From the NCBI GenBank assembly GCA_002398405.1, contig DGYN01000038.1, positions 53,141-84,646 of the forward strand: a DNA stretch of 31,506 bases. Direction: 5' to 3'. The notes under the pieces are model-generated. The model did not search any database. It had not been told where the DNA came from and saw only the letters and a program-made list of their open reading frames with translations. This document shows, piece by piece, positions 7,306 to 14,569 of this stretch. The DNA comes from Caulobacteraceae bacterium UBA5005 (GTDB lineage: Bacteria; Pseudomonadota; Alphaproteobacteria; Caulobacterales; Caulobacteraceae). Numbering within the stretch: position 1 is the stretch's first letter; each line of letters begins with the position of its first letter. Made by a program: the position numbers and the translations under genes.

Positions 7306-8112
7306 ATGAAAGCATTCGTCCTTGGCGCCTGCGCCTTCACCGCCGTTCTGGCCGGCGGCGCCGCCTGGTCCCAGGGCCTGACCACCGCCCAGGTGCTGGC
7401 CCAAAGCCGCGGCTACAACATGCAGATCCGCGAGGGCCGCTACGATCTCGCCCCGCAGTCAGTCGCCCTGGTCGAAGAGCATCTGAAGCTTGACCCGGAG
7501 AACGCCGAGCTCTGGGTCGCCTACGGCACGGCGCAGTTCAGCCTCGTCACCCAGGCTGCACAGCCGGGCGGCAACATGGCGGCCCTGCTGCCGGCCATGC
7601 AGAAGGGCGCCCAGGCCTTCGACAAGGCGGCGTCCCTCGACGCCAAGAACGTCGTCGCCCTGGCCGGGCGCGGCGCGACGCGCACCATCACCGGCAGCAT
7701 GGCGAACAAGCCCGAGATGATCCGCGCGGGCATGAAGGACATGGACGACGCCGTCGCCATGGCCCCCACGGACTCGACCCCACGCCTGCAACGCGCCTTT
7801 TTCGGCGTGAACCTGCCACGGGCGATACGCGACGATGCGGTCATCGAAACGGACCTCAAGTATCTGATCAGCGTGGGGACCTCGCGCGAGAAGGACGTTC
7901 TGCGCCTGCTGCTCGGGGACCTCTACGCCGAGACGGGAAAGCCCGAGCTCGCCAAGGCGGAATACCTGGCTTCGAACCGCGCGGGCTCAACCCAGACCGC
8001 CGGCGCGGCAAAGCGGCTCGCGGCCATCGAGACCGGCAAGGTTGACGCGGCCGAGATTGCGGGCTTGCGTGGCCAGCTCGGGACCAACTGCGCCATCTGC
8101 CACGGCCGATGA
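7306..8112 (+). CDS. Exported helical-repeat (TPR-like) protein with C-terminal CxxCH motif
   Basis: A 268-aa protein with a cleavable Sec signal (MKAFVLGACAFTAVLAGGAA, likely cut after AWSQ or nearby). The body is alpha-helical with TPR-like pieces: LVEEHLKLDPENAELWVAYGTAQF (about 50-73), AFDKAASLDAKNVVALAGRGA (about 105-125), DMDDAVAMAP..RLQRAFFGV, and VLRLLLGDLYAETGKPELAKAEY (about 197-219). The layout resembles the periplasmic TPR part of cytochrome c biogenesis proteins (CcmI/NrfG-like). The last residues are TNCAICHGR, so a CxxCH haem c attachment motif (C262, C265, H266) ends the protein only two residues before the stop. There is no room for a cytochrome c fold after it. It lies directly upstream of a LytS-type kinase gene. 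Confidence 0.7.
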   Translation: MKAFVLGACAFTAVLAGGAAWSQGLTTAQVLAQSRGYNMQIREGRYDLAPQSVALVEEHLKLDPENAELWVAYGTAQFSLVTQAAQPGGNMAALLPAMQKGAQAFDKAASLDAKNVVALAGRGATRTITGSMANKPEMIRAGMKDMDDAVAMAPTDSTPRLQRAFFGVNLPRAIRDDAVIETDLKYLISVGTSREKDVLRLLLGDLYAETGKPELAKAEYLASNRAGSTQTAGAAKRLAAIETGKVDAAEIAGLRGQLGTNCAICHGR

Positions 8113-8130
8113 GCCAAGGGAGCGCGGGGA

Positions 8131-9954
8131 GTGGATAGTCCGGAGATAGTCTACGGGACCATCGACGCCCTTTGCTTCGCGGCCGGGGCGGCGCTTGGCG
8201 TGATGATGGGGGCCCTGCAGTGGCGCTCACCCCAGATTACCGGCGGGACGCGGGATTTGATCCTCCTCTGGATCTGCGCGGTGCTTTGGACGGGGGCGAG
8301 TTTTATCGCCACCATGCTGGTGTTGTCCGGGACGCCTCCCGGTTCGACCACGGTCAGGTTGGCGATGACAGCCGGCTGGCTTTCAACCTGTATTGGCCCG
8401 GTGATGTCGCTAAGGGCGGCGGATGCGGCGCTTGCCGGCCGCCTGCCAGGACGGCGCTTTTTGTTCGTCCTGGGCGGCGCGGCGAGCGCCGGCATCGCCG
8501 CCATGTTCCTCTACGCCGCGCTCAACACGGCCGACGACTTTGGCATTCTCGACGCGGCGATCATGTCGTTTTTTTTCTCCCTCCTGTTCATGATCGGCGC
8601 CTTGGGCCTGTATCTGATGTGGCGCCCCCGGCGGGTCGAGCCGCGCAAGGCGCGTCGGGCCGCCTCGCCCATTGGCCGTGCGGTGTTGGCCTTTTGGATC
8701 GGTTTCATCGCCCTGACCCTGTTTAATATCGTGACCCCGCCGTCCGGCTCCGAGTTACAGGCCATCGTCGGCCGGGCGAACCAGCATTGGGCGATCCCGG
8801 TCTCGATCCTCGCCGCATTGTCTATCGCCAAGACCCACTACGCCGATGTCGTCCTGAAACGCAGCCTCGTCGTACTGCTCAGCATCTTCGTCGCCGCAGC
8901 GGTCGCCTGGCAGATTCCGGGCCTGCCCCTGGGCGTCCCGCTGGTTACCGTCAGCCTGCTGGCCGCCGCGATGATGCTTGCGGCCCCCAGCCTTTACCGT
9001 TTGCTCAGCCGGGGTCTCGACCGGCACCTCCTGAAACGGCCTGACTATCACGCCCTGGCCGAGCTCTACGCTCAGGGCGCGCGGCGCGCGGCGAGCGCGG
9101 CGGATCTCGCGACCCTGACGGAGGCCGCCATCGGAGACGCCCTGCGACTGGACGCCAGGATCGATGCGGGCCCGGCGGCAGACGACGAAGAGATGATCGA
9201 TCTCGCCGGCCATCCCGCAAACCTGTTCCCAAAGGTCAAGGCGCGGGCCCTGATGCAAGCCGAGCACAGCTTCCTCGCCGAGGTTGGCGCCACCTACGCC
9301 CGCCGTCTGGACGCCTTGGCCCTGGAGGCCGAACGGCGCGAGCGGGAGGTTCGGGAAGCCCGGCTCAAGCATGCGGTGACCGAGGCCAGGCTCGAGGCCC
9401 TGAGGGCCCAGGTCGACCCGCACTTCCTGTTCAACACCCTGAACGCCATCACCGACCTGATCGCCAGCGATCCGGACAAGGCCGAGCTGATGACCGAGCG
9501 CCTGGCGGCCTTCTTCCGCTATACCCTGAACCGCCAGGAGCAGACGCTGGCGACCCTCGACGAGGAGCTCGATTTCGTCCGCCAGTACCTGGATATCGAG
9601 AAGGTCCGGTTCGGCGACCGGCTGACCGTGGAGATCAGGAAGGACGAGGGTCTGGGCGAAGAAAGTGTGCCTTCGCTGATCCTGCAGCCGCTGGTGGAGA
9701 ACGCCCTGCGGCACGGGCTGTCGTCGAAGCGCGAAGGCGGCCGGATCAACGTCTCGGCGGCGCGGGACGGCGAGGGGCTGCGCCTGGAGGTCGCCGATGA
9801 CGGGGTGGGCTTTACCGACAAGAGCAAGGACCGCGTGGGCCTGACCAATGTGCGGGAGCGCCTCAAGGCCCTGCACGGTGAGGCGGCCAGCATGACCATT
9901 GGCAAGGGGCCCGGCGGCAAGGGCGCGTCCATCGTGCTCTGTATGCCCGCATGA
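8131..9954 (+). CDS. LytS-type multi-span sensor histidine kinase (His_kinase/HATPase_c)
   Basis: A 607-aa membrane sensor kinase. Eight or nine hydrophobic spans occupy about residues 8-285, followed by a cytoplasmic linker or divergent GAF-like part (about 295-395), a short coiled coil rich in E and R (about 395-425), and a LytS/YehU-type kinase core. The phosphorylated His is H431 in QVDPHFLFNTLNAI; N524 in LQPLVENALRHG and D557 in ADDGVGF mark the ATP-binding lid. The GTG at 8131 follows AAGGGAG (8115-8121) at good spacing, 18 nt after the CxxCH protein stop. The stop overlaps the response regulator start (ATGA). The input signal is unknown; the exported upstream protein is a candidate partner by position. 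Confidence 0.85.
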   Translation: MDSPEIVYGTIDALCFAAGAALGVMMGALQWRSPQITGGTRDLILLWICAVLWTGASFIATMLVLSGTPPGSTTVRLAMTAGWLSTCIGPVMSLRAADAALAGRLPGRRFLFVLGGAASAGIAAMFLYAALNTADDFGILDAAIMSFFFSLLFMIGALGLYLMWRPRRVEPRKARRAASPIGRAVLAFWIGFIALTLFNIVTPPSGSELQAIVGRANQHWAIPVSILAALSIAKTHYADVVLKRSLVVLLSIFVAAAVAWQIPGLPLGVPLVTVSLLAAAMMLAAPSLYRLLSRGLDRHLLKRPDYHALAELYAQGARRAASAADLATLTEAAIGDALRLDARIDAGPAADDEEMIDLAGHPANLFPKVKARALMQAEHSFLAEVGATYARRLDALALEAERREREVREARLKHAVTEARLEALRAQVDPHFLFNTLNAITDLIASDPDKAELMTERLAAFFRYTLNRQEQTLATLDEELDFVRQYLDIEKVRFGDRLTVEIRKDEGLGEESVPSLILQPLVENALRHGLSSKREGGRINVSAARDGEGLRLEVADDGVGFTDKSKDRVGLTNVRERLKALHGEAASMTIGKGPGGKGASIVLCMPA

Positions 9955-10706
9955 GGACCTTGATCGTCGATGACGAGGAGCCGGCCCGGTCGCGGCTCAG
10001 GAAGCTGCTGGCGGATCATCTGATTATCGAAGTGGTGGGCGAAGCGAAGGACGGGGTCGAGGCCCTGGCTCAAATCAACAAGCTCAATCCAGACCTCGTC
10101 TTCCTCGATGTGCAGATGCCGGGCCTGAACGGTCTGGAGGTCCTGCGATCCCTGCCGGAGGGCAAGCCCTGGCCCCTGGTGATCTTCGCCACAGCCTTTG
10201 ACCAGTATGCCCTGGCCGCCTTCGACGCCAATGCGGTGGGATATCTTTTGAAGCCCATCGACCGGGACAAGCTTGCCGCCGCCGTCGGACGGGCCGCGCG
10301 CCTGCTGGACGCCGCCGGGGGGCAGGCCACAGAGCGCGCCAAGCTCGATGCCCTGGCGCAGGCCACCAAGGATGAACTGCTGTCGGTGGTCGCTCGTTTC
10401 CGCACGCGCTTTGTGCTGATCCCGGTCCAGGAAGCCTTCGCCTTCTGGATGGAGGACGGCCTGGTGAAGGTGAAGACGGTAGGGGCGCTCTATCGCACCG
10501 ACTACAGCCTCGATGCGTTGGAGGGGCGGCTGCCGGAGGGGTTCTTCCGCGCCCACCGCTCGGCCATCGTCAACCTGGCCCTGGTCGACGAGGTCCGGCC
10601 GACGGCCAACGGCGCCTTCCTGCTGGTGCTGAAGGACGAGGCGAAGACGCAGATCAAGGTGTCTGAGCGGCAGGCGCCCGTTTTAAGAAAGCGGTTGCAA
10701 CTCTGA
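9951..10706 (+). CDS. LytTR-family response regulator
   Basis: A 251-aa two-domain regulator. The receiver (1-120) has the acidic pair DDEE near the N-terminus, phospho-acceptor D53 in FLDVQMPG, the conserved Thr/Ser region FATAFDQYALAAF and the K of YLLKPID. The C-terminal LytTR DNA-binding domain (about 145-250) shows the typical FWMEDGLVKVKTVGALYRTDYSLDALEGRL..GFFRAHRSAIVNL pattern. The start overlaps the kinase stop by 4 nt, a normal cognate pair. LytTR regulators usually bind imperfect direct repeats upstream of target genes; none was identified with confidence here. The last 53 bp overlap the 3' end of the convergent ABA4-like gene. Confidence 0.88.
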   Translation: MRTLIVDDEEPARSRLRKLLADHLIIEVVGEAKDGVEALAQINKLNPDLVFLDVQMPGLNGLEVLRSLPEGKPWPLVIFATAFDQYALAAFDANAVGYLLKPIDRDKLAAAVGRAARLLDAAGGQATERAKLDALAQATKDELLSVVARFRTRFVLIPVQEAFAFWMEDGLVKVKTVGALYRTDYSLDALEGRLPEGFFRAHRSAIVNLALVDEVRPTANGAFLLVLKDEAKTQIKVSERQAPVLRKRLQL

Positions 10707-11115
10707 TCACGAGATAGAGCAGGAACCCCGCCGGTCCGAAGGCCAGGGTCAGGGGCAGAACCGGGACGACCAGCAAACGCGGAACCCCGTGCTCAAGGGC
10801 GTCGCGGGCGATCCAGGTTCCCACCACCATGTCGAAGGCGAGGTAGTGGTACCAGCCGGCGGTCATGGCCGCGTCGACCGAGAACAGGGCCTTGATACCC
10901 GCGAGGGACCCCATGCCGCCGCCGGGGGGCTGTTCGCCCGTCATGGCCATGGAGATCAACGCCACATAGGCGACGGCCAGGAGACCCGGCAGGATCAGGC
11001 CGGAGAAGGCGAAGAGGGCGGGCCTGAGCTTTGGCAGGAACAGGCCCACAAGGATCGCCAACCAGCCCACCAGGATGATCCGGTTGCCGATGAGAAAAAC
11101 AGTGTCGAGATCCAT
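10654..11115 (-). CDS. ABA4-like (DUF4281) integral membrane protein
   Basis: A 153-aa protein with four hydrophobic segments. The pattern FLIGNRIILVGWLAILVG, then DAAMTAGWYHYLAFDMVVGTWIARDALEHGVPRLLVVPVLPLTLAFGPAGFLLYLVIR, is that of the ABA4-like family, named for a plant protein needed for neoxanthin formation; bacterial members have no proven role that I know. The conserved WxHYLAFD..VG.W piece is clear. The gene starts 2 nt after the DUF2141 gene ends, so it is the last gene of a three-gene operon. Its last 53 bp overlap the response regulator gene on the other strand. Confidence 0.78.
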   Translation of the reverse strand: MDLDTVFLIGNRIILVGWLAILVGLFLPKLRPALFAFSGLILPGLLAVAYVALISMAMTGEQPPGGGMGSLAGIKALFSVDAAMTAGWYHYLAFDMVVGTWIARDALEHGVPRLLVVPVLPLTLAFGPAGFLLYLVIRVATAFLKRAPAAQTP

Positions 11116-11117
11116 GG

Positions 11118-11513
11118 TCAGTTCCTCAAGGCGATGTCGATGGAAAGAGGACCGTCGCCCACCAATATCGCGTTTCTCGCAAAGCTTGGAATCGCGACCT
11201 TTGGGCCGCTGATGCCCCAGGGCTCCTTGGGGACGAACATCAGACCGAGGTCAATCTTGCCGTTGCCATTGACGTCCTGGAAGACCATCACCGCATAACG
11301 GCCCGGCGCAACATCATTGAAGGTCAATGCAGCTTCCCGGCCGCTGGGCGCGGCGCTCTTCTGGATCGGGCAGGCGGGGTTCATGAAGTGGTCCTTGTCG
11401 CAGAGGGCGACGAAGATGCGACCGGGCTTGGTGACGCCGGTGACCTTCACGGTGACGTTCGCGCCGGGCTGGGCAAGGAACACAGCCATCATGAGGGCAA
11501 GGGCGGGGATCAC
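11118..11513 (-). CDS. DUF2141 exported protein
   Basis: A 131-aa protein with a short signal sequence (MIPALALMMAVFLAQPGA), then a beta-sandwich-like domain: VTVKVTGVTKPGRIFVALCDKDHF, ALTFNDVAPGRYAVMVFQDVNGNGKIDLG, MFVPKEPWGIS. The DxNGNGKxD stretch and the GxYAV..F.D motif are typical of DUF2141, found in periplasmic or secreted proteins. A longer open frame reaches 11699, but that part rereads the upstream gene. The GTG at 11513 overlaps the DUF2306 stop (GTGA) and gives the signal peptide directly, so it is preferred. The NGNGK loop could bind calcium, which is inference. Function unknown. Confidence 0.8.
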   Translation of the reverse strand: MIPALALMMAVFLAQPGANVTVKVTGVTKPGRIFVALCDKDHFMNPACPIQKSAAPSGREAALTFNDVAPGRYAVMVFQDVNGNGKIDLGLMFVPKEPWGISGPKVAIPSFARNAILVGDGPLSIDIALRN

Positions 11514-11965
11514 CAGCCGCGTCCCAACACGTGAGCAATGTCTTCCGCCCAAGGCGGCGAGACCACGTCGCGGGTAACGCCGGGGAAAAGAAAGGCGTTC
11601 AAAAGCCCGACAAAGATCAGCAGGAACCAATAAAGGACGCCGATCCAGAACCTGTGCATCTTCAGGTTTTTGCGTCGCACCCCCAGCAGGGCGCGCCACA
11701 CGCTGACATAGGTCAGGGTCACGAACTCAAGATGGAAGATAGAAAGACCCAGCAACGGGCTTTCTGGCCAGCGACGGTGGATGAACAGGGTGAAGGTCGC
11801 GGAGATGACCATCAGGGTCAGGAAAGCGACGCCGATGAGCCGATGAGACAGCGTCCCCTTGCGGCTGAAGAAGATCAGCCAGGTCCCGAGCAGCAGACAG
11901 GGGACCAAGGTGTAGACGTGGGCCTGGATGGCCCAGCCGGCCTTGAGGAGAGGATCGAGAGACAA
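11510..11965 (-). CDS. DUF2306 membrane protein
   Basis: A 151-aa protein with four spans: VYTLVPCLLLGTWLIFFSRKG, LSHRLIGVAFLTLMVISATFTLFI, LGLSIFHLEFVTLTYVSVWRALL and RFWIGVLYWFLLIFVGLLNAFLF. Conserved His residues fall in or beside the spans (IQAHVYTL, SHRLIG, FIHRRW, FHLEF, KMHRFW), a pattern that could hold haem or metal, as in some cytochrome b561-like helical bundles; that is inference. It is the first gene of the DUF2306 - DUF2141 - ABA4-like operon and diverges from the tetR gene across a 78-bp AT-rich gap. Function unknown. Confidence 0.78.
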   Translation of the reverse strand: MSLDPLLKAGWAIQAHVYTLVPCLLLGTWLIFFSRKGTLSHRLIGVAFLTLMVISATFTLFIHRRWPESPLLGLSIFHLEFVTLTYVSVWRALLGVRRKNLKMHRFWIGVLYWFLLIFVGLLNAFLFPGVTRDVVSPPWAEDIAHVLGRGW

Positions 11966-12043
11966 GGGCGATGTCCTGAGAAAAATAACAACGCCTATAA
12001 AATAATTCTTCCTATAAAATGATCAAGCCCATATTTTCGCCCC
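11966..12043. promoter_or_regulatory. AT-rich divergent control region with paired CCTATAAAAT sites
   Basis: This 78-bp gap is far richer in A+T than its surroundings. CCTATAAAAT occurs exactly twice, at 11994-12003 and 12011-12020, 17 bp apart. Each copy contains a TATAAAAT that could serve as a -10 box for the tetR gene. The pair could equally be the operator bound by the TetR protein, so that one regulator controls both itself and the DUF2306 operon. No long palindrome, the usual TetR operator form, was seen. Confidence 0.55.
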
Positions 12044-12658
12044 ATGCCGTCGAAGGCTGATTCCCCTGCCCCGCGCCGAAAGGGACGCAAACGCGAGCGC
12101 ACCCGCGAGGCGCTGATCGCGGCGGCCACTGAGCTGGTGAGGGAAAAGGGGTTTGAGCGCACAACTCTGGAGGACATCGCCAAGCGCGCCGGCATGACCA
12201 GCGGGGCGATCTACGGCAACTTTAAGAACCGCGACGAGCTGTTCATGGCCGTCCAGTTTGTGGACGGCGGGCCGATCATCCCGACCTTCAAGGAGGGCGG
12301 AACGCCCGCCGAACAGGTCCGCATCCTGGCGGACGCGATCATCGCGGCCATCCCCCAGCGACGGGCCGCGGCTATCGGGGGCCTGTCGTTCAAAGCCTAT
12401 ATGCTTTCCCATGAGGAGATGCGGCTGCGGATGCTGGAGGCGGTGAGCAGCGTCTATCGCCTAGGAGGTCCATGGCTGCAGGGCGCCATGCCGGACCACA
12501 AATTCCCCATGCCGATGGAAATCCTCTTCCCGGCCCTGACCGCCCTGGTCGAAGGCCTGTTCATGCAGCGTTTCGTCGCGCCGGAGCTGTATCCGGACGA
12601 GGTTTTTCACAACGCCATCGCGGCGTTGTTGGGGGTTAAATCAGACCCCGAGTCCTGA
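12044..12658 (+). CDS. TetR-family transcriptional regulator
   Basis: A 204-aa regulator with the classic N-terminal helix-turn-helix: KRERTREALIAAATELVREKGFERTTLEDIAKRAGMTSGAIYGNFKNRDELFMAV (about residues 17-71). The basic N-terminus PRRKGRKRER may contact the minor groove. The C-terminal ligand-binding part is helical and not specific enough to suggest a ligand. It diverges from the DUF2306-DUF2141-ABA4-like operon, the most likely target along with its own gene. Its 3' end overlaps the convergent CoA-transferase gene by 23 bp. Confidence 0.9.
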   Translation: MPSKADSPAPRRKGRKRERTREALIAAATELVREKGFERTTLEDIAKRAGMTSGAIYGNFKNRDELFMAVQFVDGGPIIPTFKEGGTPAEQVRILADAIIAAIPQRRAAAIGGLSFKAYMLSHEEMRLRMLEAVSSVYRLGGPWLQGAMPDHKFPMPMEILFPALTALVEGLFMQRFVAPELYPDEVFHNAIAALLGVKSDPES

Positions 12659-13841
12659 AGGCCTCAATCTCCGCCGTGGAATAGCCCGCCACACCGCGCA
12701 GCACTTCCTCGGTGTGTTCTCCCAAGGCCGGCCCCGGCCAGCGGACGCGGCCGGGGGTGTCGGAGAGGGTGGGGAAGGCGTTCTGCATTTTTACTTCGCC
12801 GAACACCGGATGGGGCACATCGACGATGCTGCCGCGGGCCTTGAAATGCTCGTCGGCGATCATGTCGGGGGCGCGGTAGACGCGGCCGGCGGCGATGCCG
12901 AATTTCTCCATGAGGCCAAGCACCTCATCGGTGGTCCGCGTCCTGGTCCAGTCGGCGATGATCCCGTCGATCTCGCCCTGGTGTTTGCCCCGCGCCGCAT
13001 GGCCCTGGAAGCGCGGGTCCTGCGCCAGCTCAGGCCGCTCCATGGCCTCGGACAGGCGCTGGAAGAGGGTGTCCTGGTTGGCCCCGATGACCACCATCTC
13101 GCCGCCCAGGGTGGGATAGGCGTTGGAGGGGGCGATGCCCGGGAGGATCGAGCCGGAGCGCTCGCGGATATAGCCGGTCAGGGCGTATTCGGTGATGGTG
13201 TTCTCCATCACGGCCAGGACGCTTTCGTAGATGGAGACATCGACCACCTGACCCTTGCCGGTAGCGTGGCGGTGATGCAGCGCCATCATCACGCCCAGCG
13301 CGCCGTGCAATCCCGCCAGTGAATCGCCGATGGAGATACCGGCCCGCGCCGGGGGGCGGTCCGGTTCGCCGGTGATGTAGCGAAGGCCGCCCATGGCTTC
13401 GCCGATTAGGGCGTAGCCCGCGCGCTGGCTCATGGGGCCGGTCTGGCCGTATCCGGAGGCGCGGGAGAGGATCAGGCCGGGGTTGATTTTCGATAGCGCG
13501 TCATAGCCCAGACCCCATTTTTCGAGGGTGCCAGGCCGAAAGTTTTCGACCAAGACATCGGCCTTTTCGATGAGCTTTTTGGCGATGGCCTGACCCTCCG
13601 GTCCGCGCAGGTCCAGGGTCACGGATTTCTTGTTGCGGCCGATCACTGGCCACCAGGGGGAATGACCCTTTGGCAGAGAGCGGCCCCATTGCCGCATGGG
13701 ATCGCCGGCCTTGGGGTCCTCGAGTTTTATGACCTCCGCGCCGAAGTCGCCGAGCACCTGGCCGCAGAAGGGGCCGGCGATCAGCGAACCCATTTCGATG
13801 ACCCGCAAACCGGCCAGCGGACCCTTGTCTTGCGCGTCCAT
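12636..13841 (-). CDS. CaiB/BaiF family (class III) CoA-transferase
   Basis: A 401-aa CoA-transferase. Family signs: GLRVIEMGSLIAGPFCGQVLGDFGAEVIKLEDPKAGDPMR at the N-terminus, LDLRGPEGQAIAKKLIEKADVLVENFRPG, SRASGYGQTGP, and the catalytic Asp, D173, in AGISIGDSLAGLHGALG. The enzyme should form an aspartyl-CoA thioester and move CoA between acyl groups; the acid used cannot be told from sequence. The closest named types are formyl-CoA and succinyl-CoA:carboxylate transferases, but no partner gene such as oxalyl-CoA decarboxylase or an acyl-CoA dehydrogenase is present. Length is normal. It stands alone, convergent with tetR and divergent from the lipoprotein gene. Confidence 0.9.
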   Translation of the reverse strand: MDAQDKGPLAGLRVIEMGSLIAGPFCGQVLGDFGAEVIKLEDPKAGDPMRQWGRSLPKGHSPWWPVIGRNKKSVTLDLRGPEGQAIAKKLIEKADVLVENFRPGTLEKWGLGYDALSKINPGLILSRASGYGQTGPMSQRAGYALIGEAMGGLRYITGEPDRPPARAGISIGDSLAGLHGALGVMMALHHRHATGKGQVVDVSIYESVLAVMENTITEYALTGYIRERSGSILPGIAPSNAYPTLGGEMVVIGANQDTLFQRLSEAMERPELAQDPRFQGHAARGKHQGEIDGIIADWTRTRTTDEVLGLMEKFGIAAGRVYRAPDMIADEHFKARGSIVDVPHPVFGEVKMQNAFPTLSDTPGRVRWPGPALGEHTEEVLRGVAGYSTAEIEAFRTRGLI

Positions 13842-13941
13842 CGCACTCCCCGTCAGCGGAACCGTCGCTCATCCCGCCCATTGAAACCGCATGAGCCGGG
13901 CGCGCTCGGTGTCCCTTTTGTCAAATCCCCTGGAGAAATCC

Positions 13942-14517
13942 ATGCCCTATCAGACCATCCGTCCGCTCCTCGTCCTGAGCGCGGCTGCCAGCATTCTGGG
14001 CCTGCTTTCCGCCTGCAGCGACAGCGGCGCAAAGGTGGCGCAGACCTCTACCCCGCCCCCTGCTCTCGCGGCCCCGCAAGATCCCGCGGCGCCCGCCTTC
14101 GTGCAGACCAACGTCACCACCGACATTCTGGGGATCGACGCCTCGCGCGTTGTCCTGGAGCGGTCGCAGAACTGGGACGTCAAGCAGTACGCCCAGAAGG
14201 TGATCGACGCCCGTTCCAAGTCCGGCGGCGAGCTGCAACAGACGCTTTCGCAGACCGGCCTGCCGATCAATCCGCAAACCAGCCTGCCGCCGCAGGAGGC
14301 CGCCACGGTCGCCGAGCTGCGCGCCGCGCCGGTGGGCAAGGTCGACAAGCTGTACCTGAAGGCCCAGGCCGAGGCGCAGGAAGAGGCCCTCGCGACCCTG
14401 GAGAAATACGCAGACGACGGCGTCAATCCGGCCCTCAAGGCCTTCGCCGAGAAGCAGGCCCCGGAAATGCGCGAACTGCAGCAGGCGACACGGGCTCTTT
14501 TGAACAAGCTCGGCTAG
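13942..14517 (+). CDS. DUF4142-like lipoprotein
   Basis: A 191-aa protein with a lipoprotein signal, MPYQTIRPLLVLSAAASILG, ending in the lipobox LLSAC (Cys about residue 25), then a Pro/Ala-rich linker and a helical domain: TNVTTDILGIDASRVVLERSQNWDVKQYAQKVIDARSKSGGELQQTL and KVDKLYLKAQAEAQEEALATLEKYADDG. That pattern fits the ferritin-like DUF4142 family of outer envelope proteins of unknown function. The ATG at 13942 has TGGAG 8 nt upstream; the ATG at 13891 would put 17 residues before the signal and is rejected. The gene is monocistronic, divergent from the CoA-transferase. Confidence 0.75.
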   Translation: MPYQTIRPLLVLSAAASILGLLSACSDSGAKVAQTSTPPPALAAPQDPAAPAFVQTNVTTDILGIDASRVVLERSQNWDVKQYAQKVIDARSKSGGELQQTLSQTGLPINPQTSLPPQEAATVAELRAAPVGKVDKLYLKAQAEAQEEALATLEKYADDGVNPALKAFAEKQAPEMRELQQATRALLNKLG

Positions 14518-14534
14518 TCAATGCTCAGGGGGGG

Positions 14535-14550
14535 TTGCCCGCGCGGGCAA
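14535..14550 (+). terminator. Palindrome with following T-rich run, probable terminator
   Basis: TTGCCCGCGCGGGCAA is a perfect 16-bp palindrome followed by TTCCTCTT, 17 bp after the lipoprotein stop. As RNA it forms a TTGCCC/GGGCAA stem with a 4-nt loop. It lies 20 bp before the carbonic anhydrase start, so it probably ends the lipoprotein transcript, though it could also affect entry into the next gene. Confidence 0.5.
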
Positions 14551-14569
14551 TTCCTCTTAACGGCGGGCC

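Noticed and set aside
11514..11699. Longer N-terminus for the DUF2141 protein
   Set aside because: It rereads the DUF2306 gene and would put about 60 residues before the signal peptide; the GTGA junction start fits better.
13891..13941. Upstream ATG for the lipoprotein
   Set aside because: It would bury the signal sequence behind 17 residues; the ATG at 13942 has its own Shine-Dalgarno.
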